Shown here: positions 1 to 7,799 of the stretch, piece after piece
Layout of the letters: every line of letters starts with the position of its first letter
How positions within the stretch are numbered: position 1 is the first letter of the stretch
Assembly: GCF_030757795.1 (NCBI RefSeq)
Contig: NZ_JAUQWH010000048.1
Coordinates: forward strand, 1 to 51,210
Direction: 5' to 3'
Source: Actinoplanes oryzae
GTDB lineage: Bacteria > Actinomycetota > Actinomycetes > Mycobacteriales > Micromonosporaceae
DNA: 51,210 bases
Position numbers and translations under genes: made by a program
The notes under the pieces: model-generated
The model's database searches: none
Seen by the model: only the letters and a program-made list of their open reading frames with translations
What the model was told of the DNA's origin: nothing

Positions 1-28
1 GTCCCGCCGCGACAGGTGCCGGCGGGAC
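1..28. terminator. Hairpin at window edge, likely terminator of the PEBP gene
   Basis: GTCCCGCCG (1-9) pairs perfectly with CGGCGGGAC (20-28) around a 10-base loop. It lies 19 bases past the stop of the leftward PEBP-family gene. There is no T-tract, as is usual in high-GC actinobacteria. It may also serve a gene outside the window. Confidence 0.55.
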
Positions 29-47
29 AGATCGCGGGTTTCCCCGC

Positions 48-593
48 TCAGGCGGCGGGCGTCTCGGCGGTGGCCACGATCGTGGCGCGGGCAAGGGTGT
101 GGCCGGCCATGGTGAAGGTGAGGTACGCCGGGGTGGCCTCGGCGGGCACGCCGATGTCCTCGACGCCGAGGGCGTGCACGGTGATGAAGTAGCGGTGCTC
201 GCCGTGCCCGGCCGGCGGGGCCGCGCCGATGTACTGCGCCAGGCGGGCGTCGTTGGGCAGCTGGACCGCACCCCGCGGCAGCCCCGATCCGTCCGCGGCC
301 CCGGCGCCCGCGGGCAGGGTGGTCACGGTGGCGGGGATGTTGCAGACGGCCCAGTGCCAGAAGCCCGACATCGACGGCGCGTCGGCGTCGAAGACGGTCA
401 CCGCGAAGCTCTTCGTGCCCTCGGGGGCGCCGGACCAGGTCAGGTCCGGGGAGACGTCCTGGCCGCCGGGGACGCCGAAGGCGCCGGAGTGCTGGGCGAG
501 CGGCAGGGGCCGGCCGTCGGTGACGGCGGTGCTCGCCAGCTCGAAGGCGGGCACCTGGGGAAGACGGGCGAACGGGTCGTTGGCTGTTGTCAT
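48..593 (-). CDS. YbhB/YbcL-family (PEBP, Raf kinase inhibitor-like) protein
   Basis: A 181-residue protein with the PEBP fold signature. GGQDVSPDLTWSGAPEG and the following VTVFDADAP (about residues 43-73) form the conserved ligand-pocket strand and loop. FWHWAVCNIP (about 78-87) and GHGEHRYFITVHAL (about 129-142) are the other conserved segments. Bacterial members are cytosolic or periplasmic proteins with a small anion-binding pocket, and their physiological role is mostly unknown. The start MTTANDPF was chosen because family similarity begins there; the open frame continues far upstream only because of high GC. No signal peptide is visible. It diverges from the XRE regulator, which may control it. 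Confidence 0.85.
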   Translation of the reverse strand: MTTANDPFARLPQVPAFELASTAVTDGRPLPLAQHSGAFGVPGGQDVSPDLTWSGAPEGTKSFAVTVFDADAPSMSGFWHWAVCNIPATVTTLPAGAGAADGSGLPRGAVQLPNDARLAQYIGAAPPAGHGEHRYFITVHALGVEDIGVPAEATPAYLTFTMAGHTLARATIVATAETPAA

Positions 594-707
594 GCCGCAA
601 AGCCTGCGACCTGCGGCGACAGGCAGGGAGATCCGCGGCGTGCTGGTACCCGGAGTGCCACCCTCGATGATCGACGCGCCGGTGCCCGGCGGCGCACACT
701 GGGAGGC

Positions 708-1553
708 ATGCCAGCTCCCCGCGCCGCGAACCGGCCCGAGTTGTCCGCGTTCCTGCGGGCGATGCGCTCCCGCATGCGGCCGGGCGACGCCGGCCTGCCC
801 GAGCTGGGCCGGCGCCGGACACCGGGCCTGCGCCGCCAGGAGGTCGCGCAGCTCGCCGCCGTGAGCATCGACTGGTACATCCGCCTCGAGCAGGGCCGCG
901 TCGGCGTCCCGGGCACCGCCGTCCTGGACGCGGTGGCCCAGGCGCTGCGGCTCTCCGAGACCGAACGCCATCACCTGCACCTGATCGCCCGGGGCGAGGC
1001 GCCGCCCGCCCGGCACGTGCCGGCCCCGGCGAGCGAGTCGCTGCGGACGCTGCTGCACAGCATGCCGTCGACCCCGGCCTGGATCGTCGACTTCCGCTTC
1101 GACGTGCTCGCCCACAACGCCGCGGCGGCGGCCCTGTTCGGTCCCGGCTTCACGGCCGGGACCAACACGACCGAGCCGCTCTTCCTCGACCCCGGCTCCC
1201 GCGACTTCCAGCTGGACTGGACCCGGATCGCCCGCGAGCACGTCGGCAACCTGCGCGCCAATCTGGCGCGGCACCCCGGCGATCCCCGGCTCGAGGCGCT
1301 GGTCGCCACGCTGCGCCGGGGCAGCCGCGACTTCGCGGCCTGGTGGGACGACCAGACCGTGCAGGAGCGCACCAACGGCACCAAGCGCATCCTGCACCCG
1401 GCCGTGGGGGTCATGACCCTGCGGTACGACGTGCTGGCCGTGCAGGACGGCTCGGAGCAGCGCCTCTGCGCCGTCACCCCGGCCGACGCGCACGCCGGGG
1501 AGGCGCTGCGCTCCCTCGTCTTCGGGCAGAGCGGCCTGCGCGCGGTCAACTGA
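708..1553 (+). CDS. XRE-family helix-turn-helix regulator with MmyB-like ligand domain
   Basis: A 281-residue regulator. Residues about 28-80 form an XRE helix-turn-helix (RRQEVAQLAAVSIDWYIRLE), preceded by the typical GLPELGRRRTPGLRR lead-in. The rest, beginning about residue 110 with PAWIVDFRFDVLAHNAAAAALFG, is the MmyB-type domain, a PAS-like fold thought to bind a small hydrophobic ligand. Such proteins in actinomycetes usually sit divergent from one small redox or lipid-related gene that they control; here the divergent neighbour encodes the PEBP protein 114 bases away. A GGAGG lies only two bases before the ATG, closer than usual, so the exact start is slightly uncertain. Confidence 0.9.
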   Translation: MPAPRAANRPELSAFLRAMRSRMRPGDAGLPELGRRRTPGLRRQEVAQLAAVSIDWYIRLEQGRVGVPGTAVLDAVAQALRLSETERHHLHLIARGEAPPARHVPAPASESLRTLLHSMPSTPAWIVDFRFDVLAHNAAAAALFGPGFTAGTNTTEPLFLDPGSRDFQLDWTRIAREHVGNLRANLARHPGDPRLEALVATLRRGSRDFAAWWDDQTVQERTNGTKRILHPAVGVMTLRYDVLAVQDGSEQRLCAVTPADAHAGEALRSLVFGQSGLRAVN

Positions 1554-1579
1554 GGTCTCCCCCACGCGAGGCCGGGCCC

Positions 1580-1597
1580 GGCGACGGACCGGTCGCC
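1580..1597. terminator. Possible hairpin between convergent genes
   Basis: GGCGAC (1580-1585) and GTCGCC (1592-1597) can pair in the 52-base gap between the convergent XRE and DeoR genes. The stem is short and there is no T-run, so this is a weak call. Confidence 0.3.
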
Positions 1598-1605
1598 CCG
1601 GATCC

Positions 1606-2361
1606 TCAGGCGACGTGGACGATGGTGCCGGCGGCGGTGAGGGCGGCGATCTCCTCCTCGGAGGCCTCGCTCGTGGTGATCACCATGGTGAACGCGGAGA
1701 CCGGGGCGACCGCCGCGAGCGCCGTGCGGCTGAACTTGGCGGGCTCGGCGAGCACGATCGTGCGGTGCGCGGAGGCGATCATGGCTCGTTTGATCGCGGC
1801 GTCGGCCAGGTCGTAGGCGGTCAGCCCGTCGGCGGCGGTGAGCCCGCAGCAGCCGATGATCGCCGTGTCGAAGCGCAGGGCGGCCAGCGACGCCTCGGCC
1901 AGCGGGCCGGTCATGGCCAGCTCGCCGGGCCGCGGCTCGCCGCCCGGCAGCAGCAGCTTGAGCTGCGGCGCGCCGACCAGGGCGTTGGCCGCGTGCAGCG
2001 ACATCGGCATGACGGTCAGCCGCCGGCCGGTGAGCAGGGCGGCAGCCTCGAGACAGCTGGTGCCGCTGTCGAGCACCACAGCCTCGCCGTCGGCGAGCAG
2101 GTCGACGGCGGCCGCCGCGATCCGCCGCTTGCCCTCGTGCTGCTCCTGCGCCCGCAGGGCGAACGGCGGCTCCTCACCGCGCAGCACCAGGGTGCGGGCG
2201 CCACCGCGATAGCGCTCGATCATGCCCTGCTCCGCCAGCTGCTCCAGGTCCCGGCGCACGGTCATCTCGGAGGTGCCGGTCAGCTCCGCCAGCCGCGCGA
2301 CGCTGAGCTGACCGGCCTGCTGCACGGCTTCGACGATGTGCCGGTGTCGCTGCACGCTCAT
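1606..2361 (-). CDS. DeoR-family transcriptional regulator
   Basis: A 251-residue DeoR/GlpR-type repressor. Residues 1-55 hold the DeoR helix-turn-helix (RHRHIVEAVQQAGQLSVARLAELTGTSEMTVRRDLEQL). The remainder is the DeoRC sensor domain, an ISOCOT/phosphosugar-isomerase-like fold, with VLDSGTSCLEAAALL, a diverged IIGCCGLTAADGLTAYDL and a terminal IVHVA. The family senses phosphorylated sugars or nucleosides. The start MSVQRHRHI was chosen from family alignment. It diverges from an MFS permease, with the tandem-repeat operator in between, so it most likely represses that permease and possibly itself. Confidence 0.92.
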   Translation of the reverse strand: MSVQRHRHIVEAVQQAGQLSVARLAELTGTSEMTVRRDLEQLAEQGMIERYRGGARTLVLRGEEPPFALRAQEQHEGKRRIAAAAVDLLADGEAVVLDSGTSCLEAAALLTGRRLTVMPMSLHAANALVGAPQLKLLLPGGEPRPGELAMTGPLAEASLAALRFDTAIIGCCGLTAADGLTAYDLADAAIKRAMIASAHRTIVLAEPAKFSRTALAAVAPVSAFTMVITTSEASEEEIAALTAAGTIVHVA

Positions 2362-2380
2362 ACGATCATTAAATCTGAAC

Positions 2381-2409
2381 TTACGAACAACCGCCATGTT
2401 TGTTATGTT
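2381..2409 (+). promoter_or_regulatory. Putative promoter of the MFS permease, probably leaderless
   Basis: TTACGA (2381-2386), a 17-base spacer, then TATGTT (2404-2409). Exactly seven bases separate the -10 from the ATG at 2417, which is the spacing expected if transcription starts at the A of the start codon. No Shine-Dalgarno sequence precedes this ATG. The -10 lies inside the repeat operator. Confidence 0.55.
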
Positions 2410-2425
2410 CGTTTGCATGTTCAAT
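2396..2425 (+). promoter_or_regulatory. Tandem ATGTTYGTT repeats, likely DeoR operator
   Basis: ATGTTTGTT (2396-2404), ATGTTCGTT (2405-2413) and ATGTTCAAT (2417-2425) are three direct copies of one nonamer. The first two abut and the third covers the start codon of the permease. TGTTYG-type direct repeats are typical targets of actinobacterial DeoR proteins. CGAACAA on the same strand at 2385-2391 supplies an inverted half-site. Bound repressor would cover the -10 box. Confidence 0.65.
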
Positions 2426-3631
2426 GAGCTGCGGGCGGCCCGGCTGGCCACCTTCCTGTACTTCGCCCTGAACGGCTTTGTCCTCGGCATCTGGGTGGTG
2501 CACATCCCCCTGATCGAGCAGCGGGCCGGCATCGGCCACGCCACCCTCGGCTGGCTGCTGCTCCTGCTCGGCGGCGGCGCGTTCGCCGGCATGCAGGTCA
2601 CCGGCCCGCTGACTGACCGCTACGGCGCCCGGCGCGTGGTTCCCATCAGCGGGCTGCTGCTCAGCGCCGCCCTGATCCTGCCCGCGCTGGCGACCGACGG
2701 CTGGACGCTGGGCCTGGCCCTGCTGGCGCTCGGGCTGGGCAACGGCTGCCTGGACGTGAGCATGAACGCGCACGCGGTGCAGGTCGAGGCCGCGTACGGG
2801 CGACCGGTGATGTCGGCGTTCCACGCCATGTTCTCGATCGGGGGCGTCCTGGCGTCGCTGCTGGCCACCCGCACCCTGAGCTGGGGCTGGAGTCCGTTCA
2901 CCACGCTGACCGCGGTGAGCGTGGTCTGCCTGATCCTGGCCGTCGCCGCCCGCCCCGGCCTGCTCGGCAAGCCGCAGCACCCCGCGTCCGACGCCGAACC
3001 GGCCGCGGTCAAGCCGAGCTGGCGGTCCACGCCGGCGCGGATCTGGATCCTCGCCGGCCTGGCCCTGATGCTGATGCTCAGCGAGGGCGCGGCCGCCGAC
3101 TGGAGTGCCCTGTCGATGCGCGACGTCCTCGACGCGAACCCGGCCACCGCCGCCCTGGCCTACGGCGCCTTCGCGACCGCGATGACCGCCGGACGCTTCC
3201 TCATCGACCGCATCGCCGCCCGTTTCGGACCGGTGGCGGTCCTGCGCTGGGGCTCGGTGCTCGCCGCGGCCGCCCTGACCCTGGTCGTCTGGTCGCCCTC
3301 GGTCCCGGTGGCCCTGGCCGGCTGGACCCTCTTCGGCGCCGGGCTGGCCGGCACGATCCCCCAGCTCTTCAGCGCCGCCGGCCACACCGACCCCGCCGCC
3401 GCGGCGACCAACGTCTCCCGCGTCGCCGGGCTCGGCTACCTCGGCATGCTCGCCGGGCCGGCGGTCATCGGCGCGCTCACCCACGTCACGCAGCTGAACT
3501 ACGCGTTCCTGCTACCGCTGGTCTTCTGCGTCGTCGCCGCGATCACCGCACCCATGCTGCGCACCACCCGGACGCCCCGGCCGCAGCCGTCCCCGTCGCC
3601 CGAGCGGACGGCGGAGAACAGCGCGGCGTGA
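2417..3631 (+). CDS. MFS transporter (YbjJ/fucose-permease-like)
   Basis: A 404-residue, roughly twelve-helix major facilitator. The N-half has FALNGFVLGIWVVHIPLIEQ followed by the helix 2-3 loop motif GPLTDRYGARRVV, and GLGNGCLDVSMNAHAVQVE resembles helix 4-5 of the YbjJ/FucP-type permeases. The C-half begins near residue 210 after a charged loop. The substrate cannot be read from sequence; control by a DeoR protein favours a sugar, sugar acid or nucleoside. ATG at 2417 was chosen for its fit to a leaderless promoter. Upstream in-frame ATGs at 2396 and 2405 are embedded in the operator repeats and would add MFVMFVC. Confidence 0.88.
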   Translation: MFNELRAARLATFLYFALNGFVLGIWVVHIPLIEQRAGIGHATLGWLLLLLGGGAFAGMQVTGPLTDRYGARRVVPISGLLLSAALILPALATDGWTLGLALLALGLGNGCLDVSMNAHAVQVEAAYGRPVMSAFHAMFSIGGVLASLLATRTLSWGWSPFTTLTAVSVVCLILAVAARPGLLGKPQHPASDAEPAAVKPSWRSTPARIWILAGLALMLMLSEGAAADWSALSMRDVLDANPATAALAYGAFATAMTAGRFLIDRIAARFGPVAVLRWGSVLAAAALTLVVWSPSVPVALAGWTLFGAGLAGTIPQLFSAAGHTDPAAAATNVSRVAGLGYLGMLAGPAVIGALTHVTQLNYAFLLPLVFCVVAAITAPMLRTTRTPRPQPSPSPERTAENSAA

Positions 3632-3651
3632 GCGGTCAGGTCACCTCTCCC

Positions 3652-4101
3652 CGGCGCGCGGGGGTGACAGCGAGCGCCGGCACCACGCAGGTCGCCGGTC
3701 GCCACCAGCTGACCGCTGAACTCGACGGTGATGCGATCAAGCTCCGGGCGCACCTCGGTGGCCAGATCGGGCCGCTCGGTGGGCGCCTGCTCCGGATGGG
3801 CGGTCCACCGCTCGAACAGGGAACGCTGCACCAGCTTGCTCATCTCGATCTGCGCCCGGAAGAAGGCGACGGTGCCGGCGGTGTCCAGACCCGCCTCGGC
3901 CGCCAGCGCAGCAGCCTGGTCCAGGACCTGCTGCTCACGAACCGGATCCTCAATCGGGCTGCTCGTGCCGAACTTCGCCGCGGCACCCTTGTCCGCCAGC
4001 AGAATCCGTTCCGCGGCCGGGGCGGATCCAGAAGCCCGTACGAGCCCGACCGCGCCCTGCCCCGGCGTCCCGCACCGGCCTGCCCGAAGGTGCGGCCTCA
4101 C
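3652..4101 (-). pseudogene. Remnant of a secreted-type (AroQ-gamma) chorismate mutase
   Basis: The leftward frame carries a clear gamma-class chorismate mutase core. It shows AAERILLADKGAAAKFG (with the conserved lysine), SPIEDPVREQQVLDQ, FFRAQIEMSKLVQRSLFERW and RPELDRIT, about 3682-4044. Both ends are damaged. The expected secretion signal and first helix are replaced by an unrelated 18-residue lead that abuts the stop of the next gene. After the QLVATGDLRG segment the frame loses similarity and runs into the antisense of the MFS gene instead of ending with the normal C-terminal helices. I read it as a decayed gene; a short functional protein is possible but unlikely. Confidence 0.65.
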
Positions 4102-4523
4102 GCCACCTGTCCGCCGGCGCGCCGCGGGCCGCCGAGCGCACCCGAGAGCGCGGCGGCCGAGCCGGCGTACGCCGCGTAGACGAGCGACGAGGTGAGGAAC
4201 AGCGAGGAGAACGGGCTGGTGTAGTCGACGCTGGCCGAGATGTGGAAGGCGACGGCGTAGGCCGCGAGGCCGAGTCCGGCGATCAGGCCGGCCGCGCGGA
4301 CCCGCAGGGTGCGCAGCACACCCCAGAGCAGCGGGGGTACGACCAGCAGTGGGATGCCGATGGCGTAGAACCCGAGCTCCATGCCGTCCAGCTCGTTGTG
4401 GTGCGCGGCGGCGACGCCGTGCACCACGAGGCGGGCGATGCCCCAGGTCACCAGGCCGACGGCGGCGCCACCGGCGGCGCTGAGGAGGACCCGGAGCGGA
4501 AGACGAAGACGATCAGTTCTCAT
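4098..4523 (-). CDS. Small integral membrane protein of unknown function
   Basis: A 141-residue protein with about four hydrophobic helices. These are LPLRVLLSAAGGAAVGLVTW near the N-terminus, MELGFYAIGIPLLVVPPLLWGVL, AGLIAGLGLAAYAVAFHI, and FLTSSLVYAAYAGSAAALSGAL. A positively charged N-terminus (MRTDRLRLP) predicts an inside start. I do not recognise a family. It overlaps the upstream edge of the chorismate mutase remnant and lies downstream of nothing obvious, so its partners are unknown. Confidence 0.7.
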   Translation of the reverse strand: MRTDRLRLPLRVLLSAAGGAAVGLVTWGIARLVVHGVAAAHHNELDGMELGFYAIGIPLLVVPPLLWGVLRTLRVRAAGLIAGLGLAAYAVAFHISASVDYTSPFSSLFLTSSLVYAAYAGSAAALSGALGGPRRAGGQVA

Positions 4524-4567
4524 GGGAACGACCTTGCCGTCCCGCCTTCCGCCGATCGTGAGTACCG

Positions 4568-7255
4568 CTACTCAACTCGTCCTGGGTCGATCACCGTGCC
4601 GGAGACCGTACCCAGCTCGGGACCGAAACTCAGGGACACCTTCTCGGGGCCCTCGGCGACGGTGTCGGTCACCGTCGGCACGTCGATGTCGGCGGTGAGC
4701 TCCCCGCCGTACACATAGGTGTAGGCGACCGCGCCCGTCTGCGACAGCGGCCGTTCCGGCTCGGGCCGTGCCCCGGAGTTGAGCCACAGCCAGTCGGGGT
4801 CGACGTCGCGGGTCGACACCTCGGTGCCCTCGGCGGGCGGCTGGGTCTCGCCGAGCACCATGATCGCCGACTCGGCCTCGGTGGACAGCGTCGCCCGCCA
4901 GCTGAGCGTGCCGCCCTCGGTGACCGTGTCCGCGACCGGGGCGAGGCTGATGTCCGGCTTCGGATCGTCGTTGAGCACCTCCACCGTGCCCTGGTAGTCG
5001 CCGATGACCAGGCCGCGTTCCGCCTTCGCCAGTACGCGCAGTTGCTCGTACTCGCCGTAGAGGGTGTCGCCGGCGACCTCGACCGGCACCTCGATGAGGC
5101 TCTGGCCGGGCGCGATGGTCCCGGTCCACACGGTGCTGTCGTACGTGGACGTGTCGAACAGCATGAGCCGCACGCGTCCGCCGCCGTCGCCGGTCACCCG
5201 CACGGGCACGTCATAGGTGCGGCTGCCCGAGTCGCCCTCGGTCACCGCGAGGTCCCCGATGTCGATCCGCGGCAGCGAGCGCGTCCGGGGATCCGGTGTG
5301 CCCGGCCGGTAGCCCCAGGCGTCGATCAGCCACGCCTGCCCGTCCTCGGTGCGCGGGGTCAGTTCGAGGCTCACCAGGTCGGCCCGGAGCCCGCGCAGCG
5401 GCACCCGTACCTCCTGGGCCCACAGCCCGACGGTCGCGTCGGTGCCGGGCAGCCCGTCGGCGCCGATCTCCCCGAGGGCCGTCCGCCGGCCGGAGCGGTC
5501 CACGACGGTGACGCCGAAGCGGGTTCCCGTCGAGTTCGGCGGCACGATCAGGCGTACCGCGAGATCCCGGTAGCCGCCGAGGGCCACCGGCCGCGCGGGG
5601 GTCAGGGTCAGGGGTGTGCCCGGCGCGGACCAGAGCAGGTCCGCGGCGTAGCGGCCCGGCTCCGGGATCACGTTGCGGAAGGGCGTGAAGTGCACCGACT
5701 GGTTGCGTCCGGCCATCGATCGGACGCAGTAGTCCTCGGGCTCGTACGTGACCTGTTCGCAGATGCGCGCTCCCCCGCCGGTGGCGACCGCCGGGTCCGG
5801 CAGCAGCGCGGCCTTGCGCGCGCCGCCGAGGGCATGACTGAGCACGTACGCCGGATCCGCCGACGGCGCGCGGACGCCGCTGCCGTCGAGCAGCGGCAGC
5901 ATGCGATCGTCGCCGGTGACCAGCCGGGCGGCCGCCGCGATGTACGTCGCGCCGACGTCCTGCTGCTGCTCCGCGGTCAGCCGGGTCGGAGCCGCCGTGC
6001 CGCACACGGCGTCGTCGGAGTCGACGTACTCCCAGTCGTCGTCGGCGAAGGCGGCCGCCTGGCCGGGAGTCCATTCGCTGTTGAAGAAGTTGTGGTTGGC
6101 GCCGACGACGAACAGCGAGCTGTGCAGCGCCGCGCCGGCGCTGACCCCGCGGGTCTGGTCGACGAACATCTGACCCTGGAGGTCGGCGACGTCGCCGTCG
6201 CAGCCCGGCAACAGGGTCACCGACGGGACGTCCGGGACCGGGTTCTGCCCGAAGTTCGTGGGTGCGACCAGCATCAGGCCGCGGATCGTCCAGCGCACCC
6301 GGAGCGCGGAGCCCGGGGGCGGGGTGAGCGAGTCCAGCGCCGCCCGGCTGACCCCCTCACCGCCCCGGGAGTGGCCCATCAGAAAGACATTGCCCAGGTC
6401 GGCGCGGGGCACGGACCGCACGATCGCGGGCGCCGCCGCCCGGCCCGCCCCGGCCCAGTCCGCCCAGTGTGCGAGATGCTGCCGCACCAGGGCCGACCGG
6501 CCCTGCGCGCCGTAGTCCTCCAGCTCGCCGTCCTGGGCGCTGATGCCGTTCGCCGAGATCGACACGGTGATCCAGCCCTGCGACGCCAGCAGCCGCTGCG
6601 CCCGCAGATAGCCGCGGTGACTCGGGATCGGCCGCGTGTCCTCGGGACACGGCCACTCCACGAACCAGTCGTCGCCGCTGTAACACGTCGCGTGCCGCCC
6701 GTGCAGGAACAGCGCCAGCGGCCGCCGGCCCGGGGCGTTCTCCGGGGCGACGACCACGGCTTGCATCTCGATGGGCTGCGGGTAGCCGGGCAGGGTGACC
6801 GCGGGGAGCTGGTACTCGCCCTCGACCGTCCGGTAGCGCCCCGGGACGCCCGGGTCGGCATCGGACCCGGGGAGGCGTGCCGGGGTGCTGACGGCCTGCC
6901 GCACCCGTGGCTGCGGCGCCGGCTCGGTCCGGTCGAGGCGGCGGCCGGCGGCGCGTACCGAAAGGTCGGTCAGGCTCGGCACCTGGCCGAGGTCGAGCAG
7001 GAAGGTCGAGTGGTCGGGGGTGAAGCGGGGCACGCCGAGCAGCCGCTCGCCGGAGTAGAACTCCACGGCGGCGTCGCCGGCCGGCACCTGCCGCCCGGCC
7101 CGCCAGACCAGCCGGCCCTGCTCGATCGACCAGCCGTCGGGCAGCGCCGCCCGGGTGGCCGGCGGGCCGGGGTCGGGCGCCGCCAGGGCCTGTGTTCCAC
7201 CACCGAGCACCAGCGCCCCGGCGAGCGCGGCAACGACGAATCTGCGGATGACCAT
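4568..7255 (-). CDS. Large secreted alpha/beta-hydrolase with C-terminal Calx-beta modules
   Basis: An 895-residue exported protein. Residues 1-26 are a signal peptide ending ALA-AP. Residues about 165-500 form an alpha/beta-hydrolase: LHGRH (184-188) as oxyanion loop, nucleophile Ser296 in GHSRGG, acid candidate Asp353 or Asp355 in GCDGDVAD, and His388 in GANHNFF. A jelly-roll-like middle (about 530-660) follows. Two Calx-beta-type repeats close the protein, each opening with a VTEG-D/G signature: DLAVTEGDSGSRTYDVPV (about 672) and ADTVTEGGTLSWRATL (about 770). Calx-beta domains bind calcium and are common in adhesion and surface proteins. The substrate is probably a surface or environmental ester, polyester or peptide. 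MarR lies just upstream in the same direction. Confidence 0.82.
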   Translation of the reverse strand: MVIRRFVVAALAGALVLGGGTQALAAPDPGPPATRAALPDGWSIEQGRLVWRAGRQVPAGDAAVEFYSGERLLGVPRFTPDHSTFLLDLGQVPSLTDLSVRAAGRRLDRTEPAPQPRVRQAVSTPARLPGSDADPGVPGRYRTVEGEYQLPAVTLPGYPQPIEMQAVVVAPENAPGRRPLALFLHGRHATCYSGDDWFVEWPCPEDTRPIPSHRGYLRAQRLLASQGWITVSISANGISAQDGELEDYGAQGRSALVRQHLAHWADWAGAGRAAAPAIVRSVPRADLGNVFLMGHSRGGEGVSRAALDSLTPPPGSALRVRWTIRGLMLVAPTNFGQNPVPDVPSVTLLPGCDGDVADLQGQMFVDQTRGVSAGAALHSSLFVVGANHNFFNSEWTPGQAAAFADDDWEYVDSDDAVCGTAAPTRLTAEQQQDVGATYIAAAARLVTGDDRMLPLLDGSGVRAPSADPAYVLSHALGGARKAALLPDPAVATGGGARICEQVTYEPEDYCVRSMAGRNQSVHFTPFRNVIPEPGRYAADLLWSAPGTPLTLTPARPVALGGYRDLAVRLIVPPNSTGTRFGVTVVDRSGRRTALGEIGADGLPGTDATVGLWAQEVRVPLRGLRADLVSLELTPRTEDGQAWLIDAWGYRPGTPDPRTRSLPRIDIGDLAVTEGDSGSRTYDVPVRVTGDGGGRVRLMLFDTSTYDSTVWTGTIAPGQSLIEVPVEVAGDTLYGEYEQLRVLAKAERGLVIGDYQGTVEVLNDDPKPDISLAPVADTVTEGGTLSWRATLSTEAESAIMVLGETQPPAEGTEVSTRDVDPDWLWLNSGARPEPERPLSQTGAVAYTYVYGGELTADIDVPTVTDTVAEGPEKVSLSFGPELGTVSGTVIDPGRVE

Positions 7256-7300
7256 CCCTTGTGTCTAGTCGACGTCGGCGGATGTGTCACCGGAACCGCG

Positions 7301-7714
7301 TCATTGCGTCCCGGCGGCCTTGCGCAGGAGCCGGTGCAGGGTTTCCCGCTCGTCGGCGCTGAGCTGCCCGAGCGACCCGGTGAGGACCTCGTCGACGGCC
7401 TCGCCGCCGGCCCGTCGCGCCTCGTCGCCGGTCGCGGTGAGCCGGTGCTGGACCTTGCGGCCCGGCCCCTCGACCCGCTCCAGGAGCCCGCGGTCGACCA
7501 TCCGCCGGGCGAGCTCGCCCATGGACTGGTCGGTCTGGAAGGTCAGCTCGGCCAGCCGGTGCAGCGAGGCGCCGGGGTTGAGGTGCAGGTGGCGCAGGGT
7601 GTCCCACTGCACCAGCGACAGGCCGAGCGGGGCGAGGCGGCGGTTGGCCTCGCGGTGGTGGCGCCACTGGAGCCGCTTGACGGCCAGACCGACCTGCTGC
7701 AGGGAGGAGCTCAT
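7301..7714 (-). CDS. MarR-family transcriptional regulator
   Basis: A 137-residue winged helix regulator. It has WDTLRHLHLNPGASLHRLAELTFQTDQSMGELARRMVDRGLLER (helix-turn-helix, about 38-82), then the wing GPGRKVQHRLTATGDEA, then the dimerisation helix. MarR proteins usually repress a divergent gene and respond to phenolic or oxidising compounds. The divergent gene here is an alpha/beta-hydrolase, and a 34-bp palindrome fills the shared promoter. The ATG gives the standard family N-terminus and is preceded by a purine-poor leader. Confidence 0.92.
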   Translation of the reverse strand: MSSSLQQVGLAVKRLQWRHHREANRRLAPLGLSLVQWDTLRHLHLNPGASLHRLAELTFQTDQSMGELARRMVDRGLLERVEGPGRKVQHRLTATGDEARRAGGEAVDEVLTGSLGQLSADERETLHRLLRKAAGTQ

Positions 7715-7739
7715 CCGGGGAATCTATCGCAAGGTTGCG

Positions 7740-7773
7740 TATATAAGGAGCCTTGTATAAGGTTCCTTATATA
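7740..7773. promoter_or_regulatory. 34-bp near-perfect palindrome, likely MarR operator
   Basis: TATATAAGGA (7740-7749) and TCCTTATATA (7764-7773) are perfectly complementary arms. The centre, CCTTGTATAAGG, is itself nearly palindromic, so the element reads as two nested dyads. It is strikingly AT-rich for this DNA and sits midway between the MarR and hydrolase starts. One bound site could shut both promoters. Confidence 0.8.
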
Positions 7774-7799
7774 GAGCAGCCGCAGGCAGGAGCGTTCGC

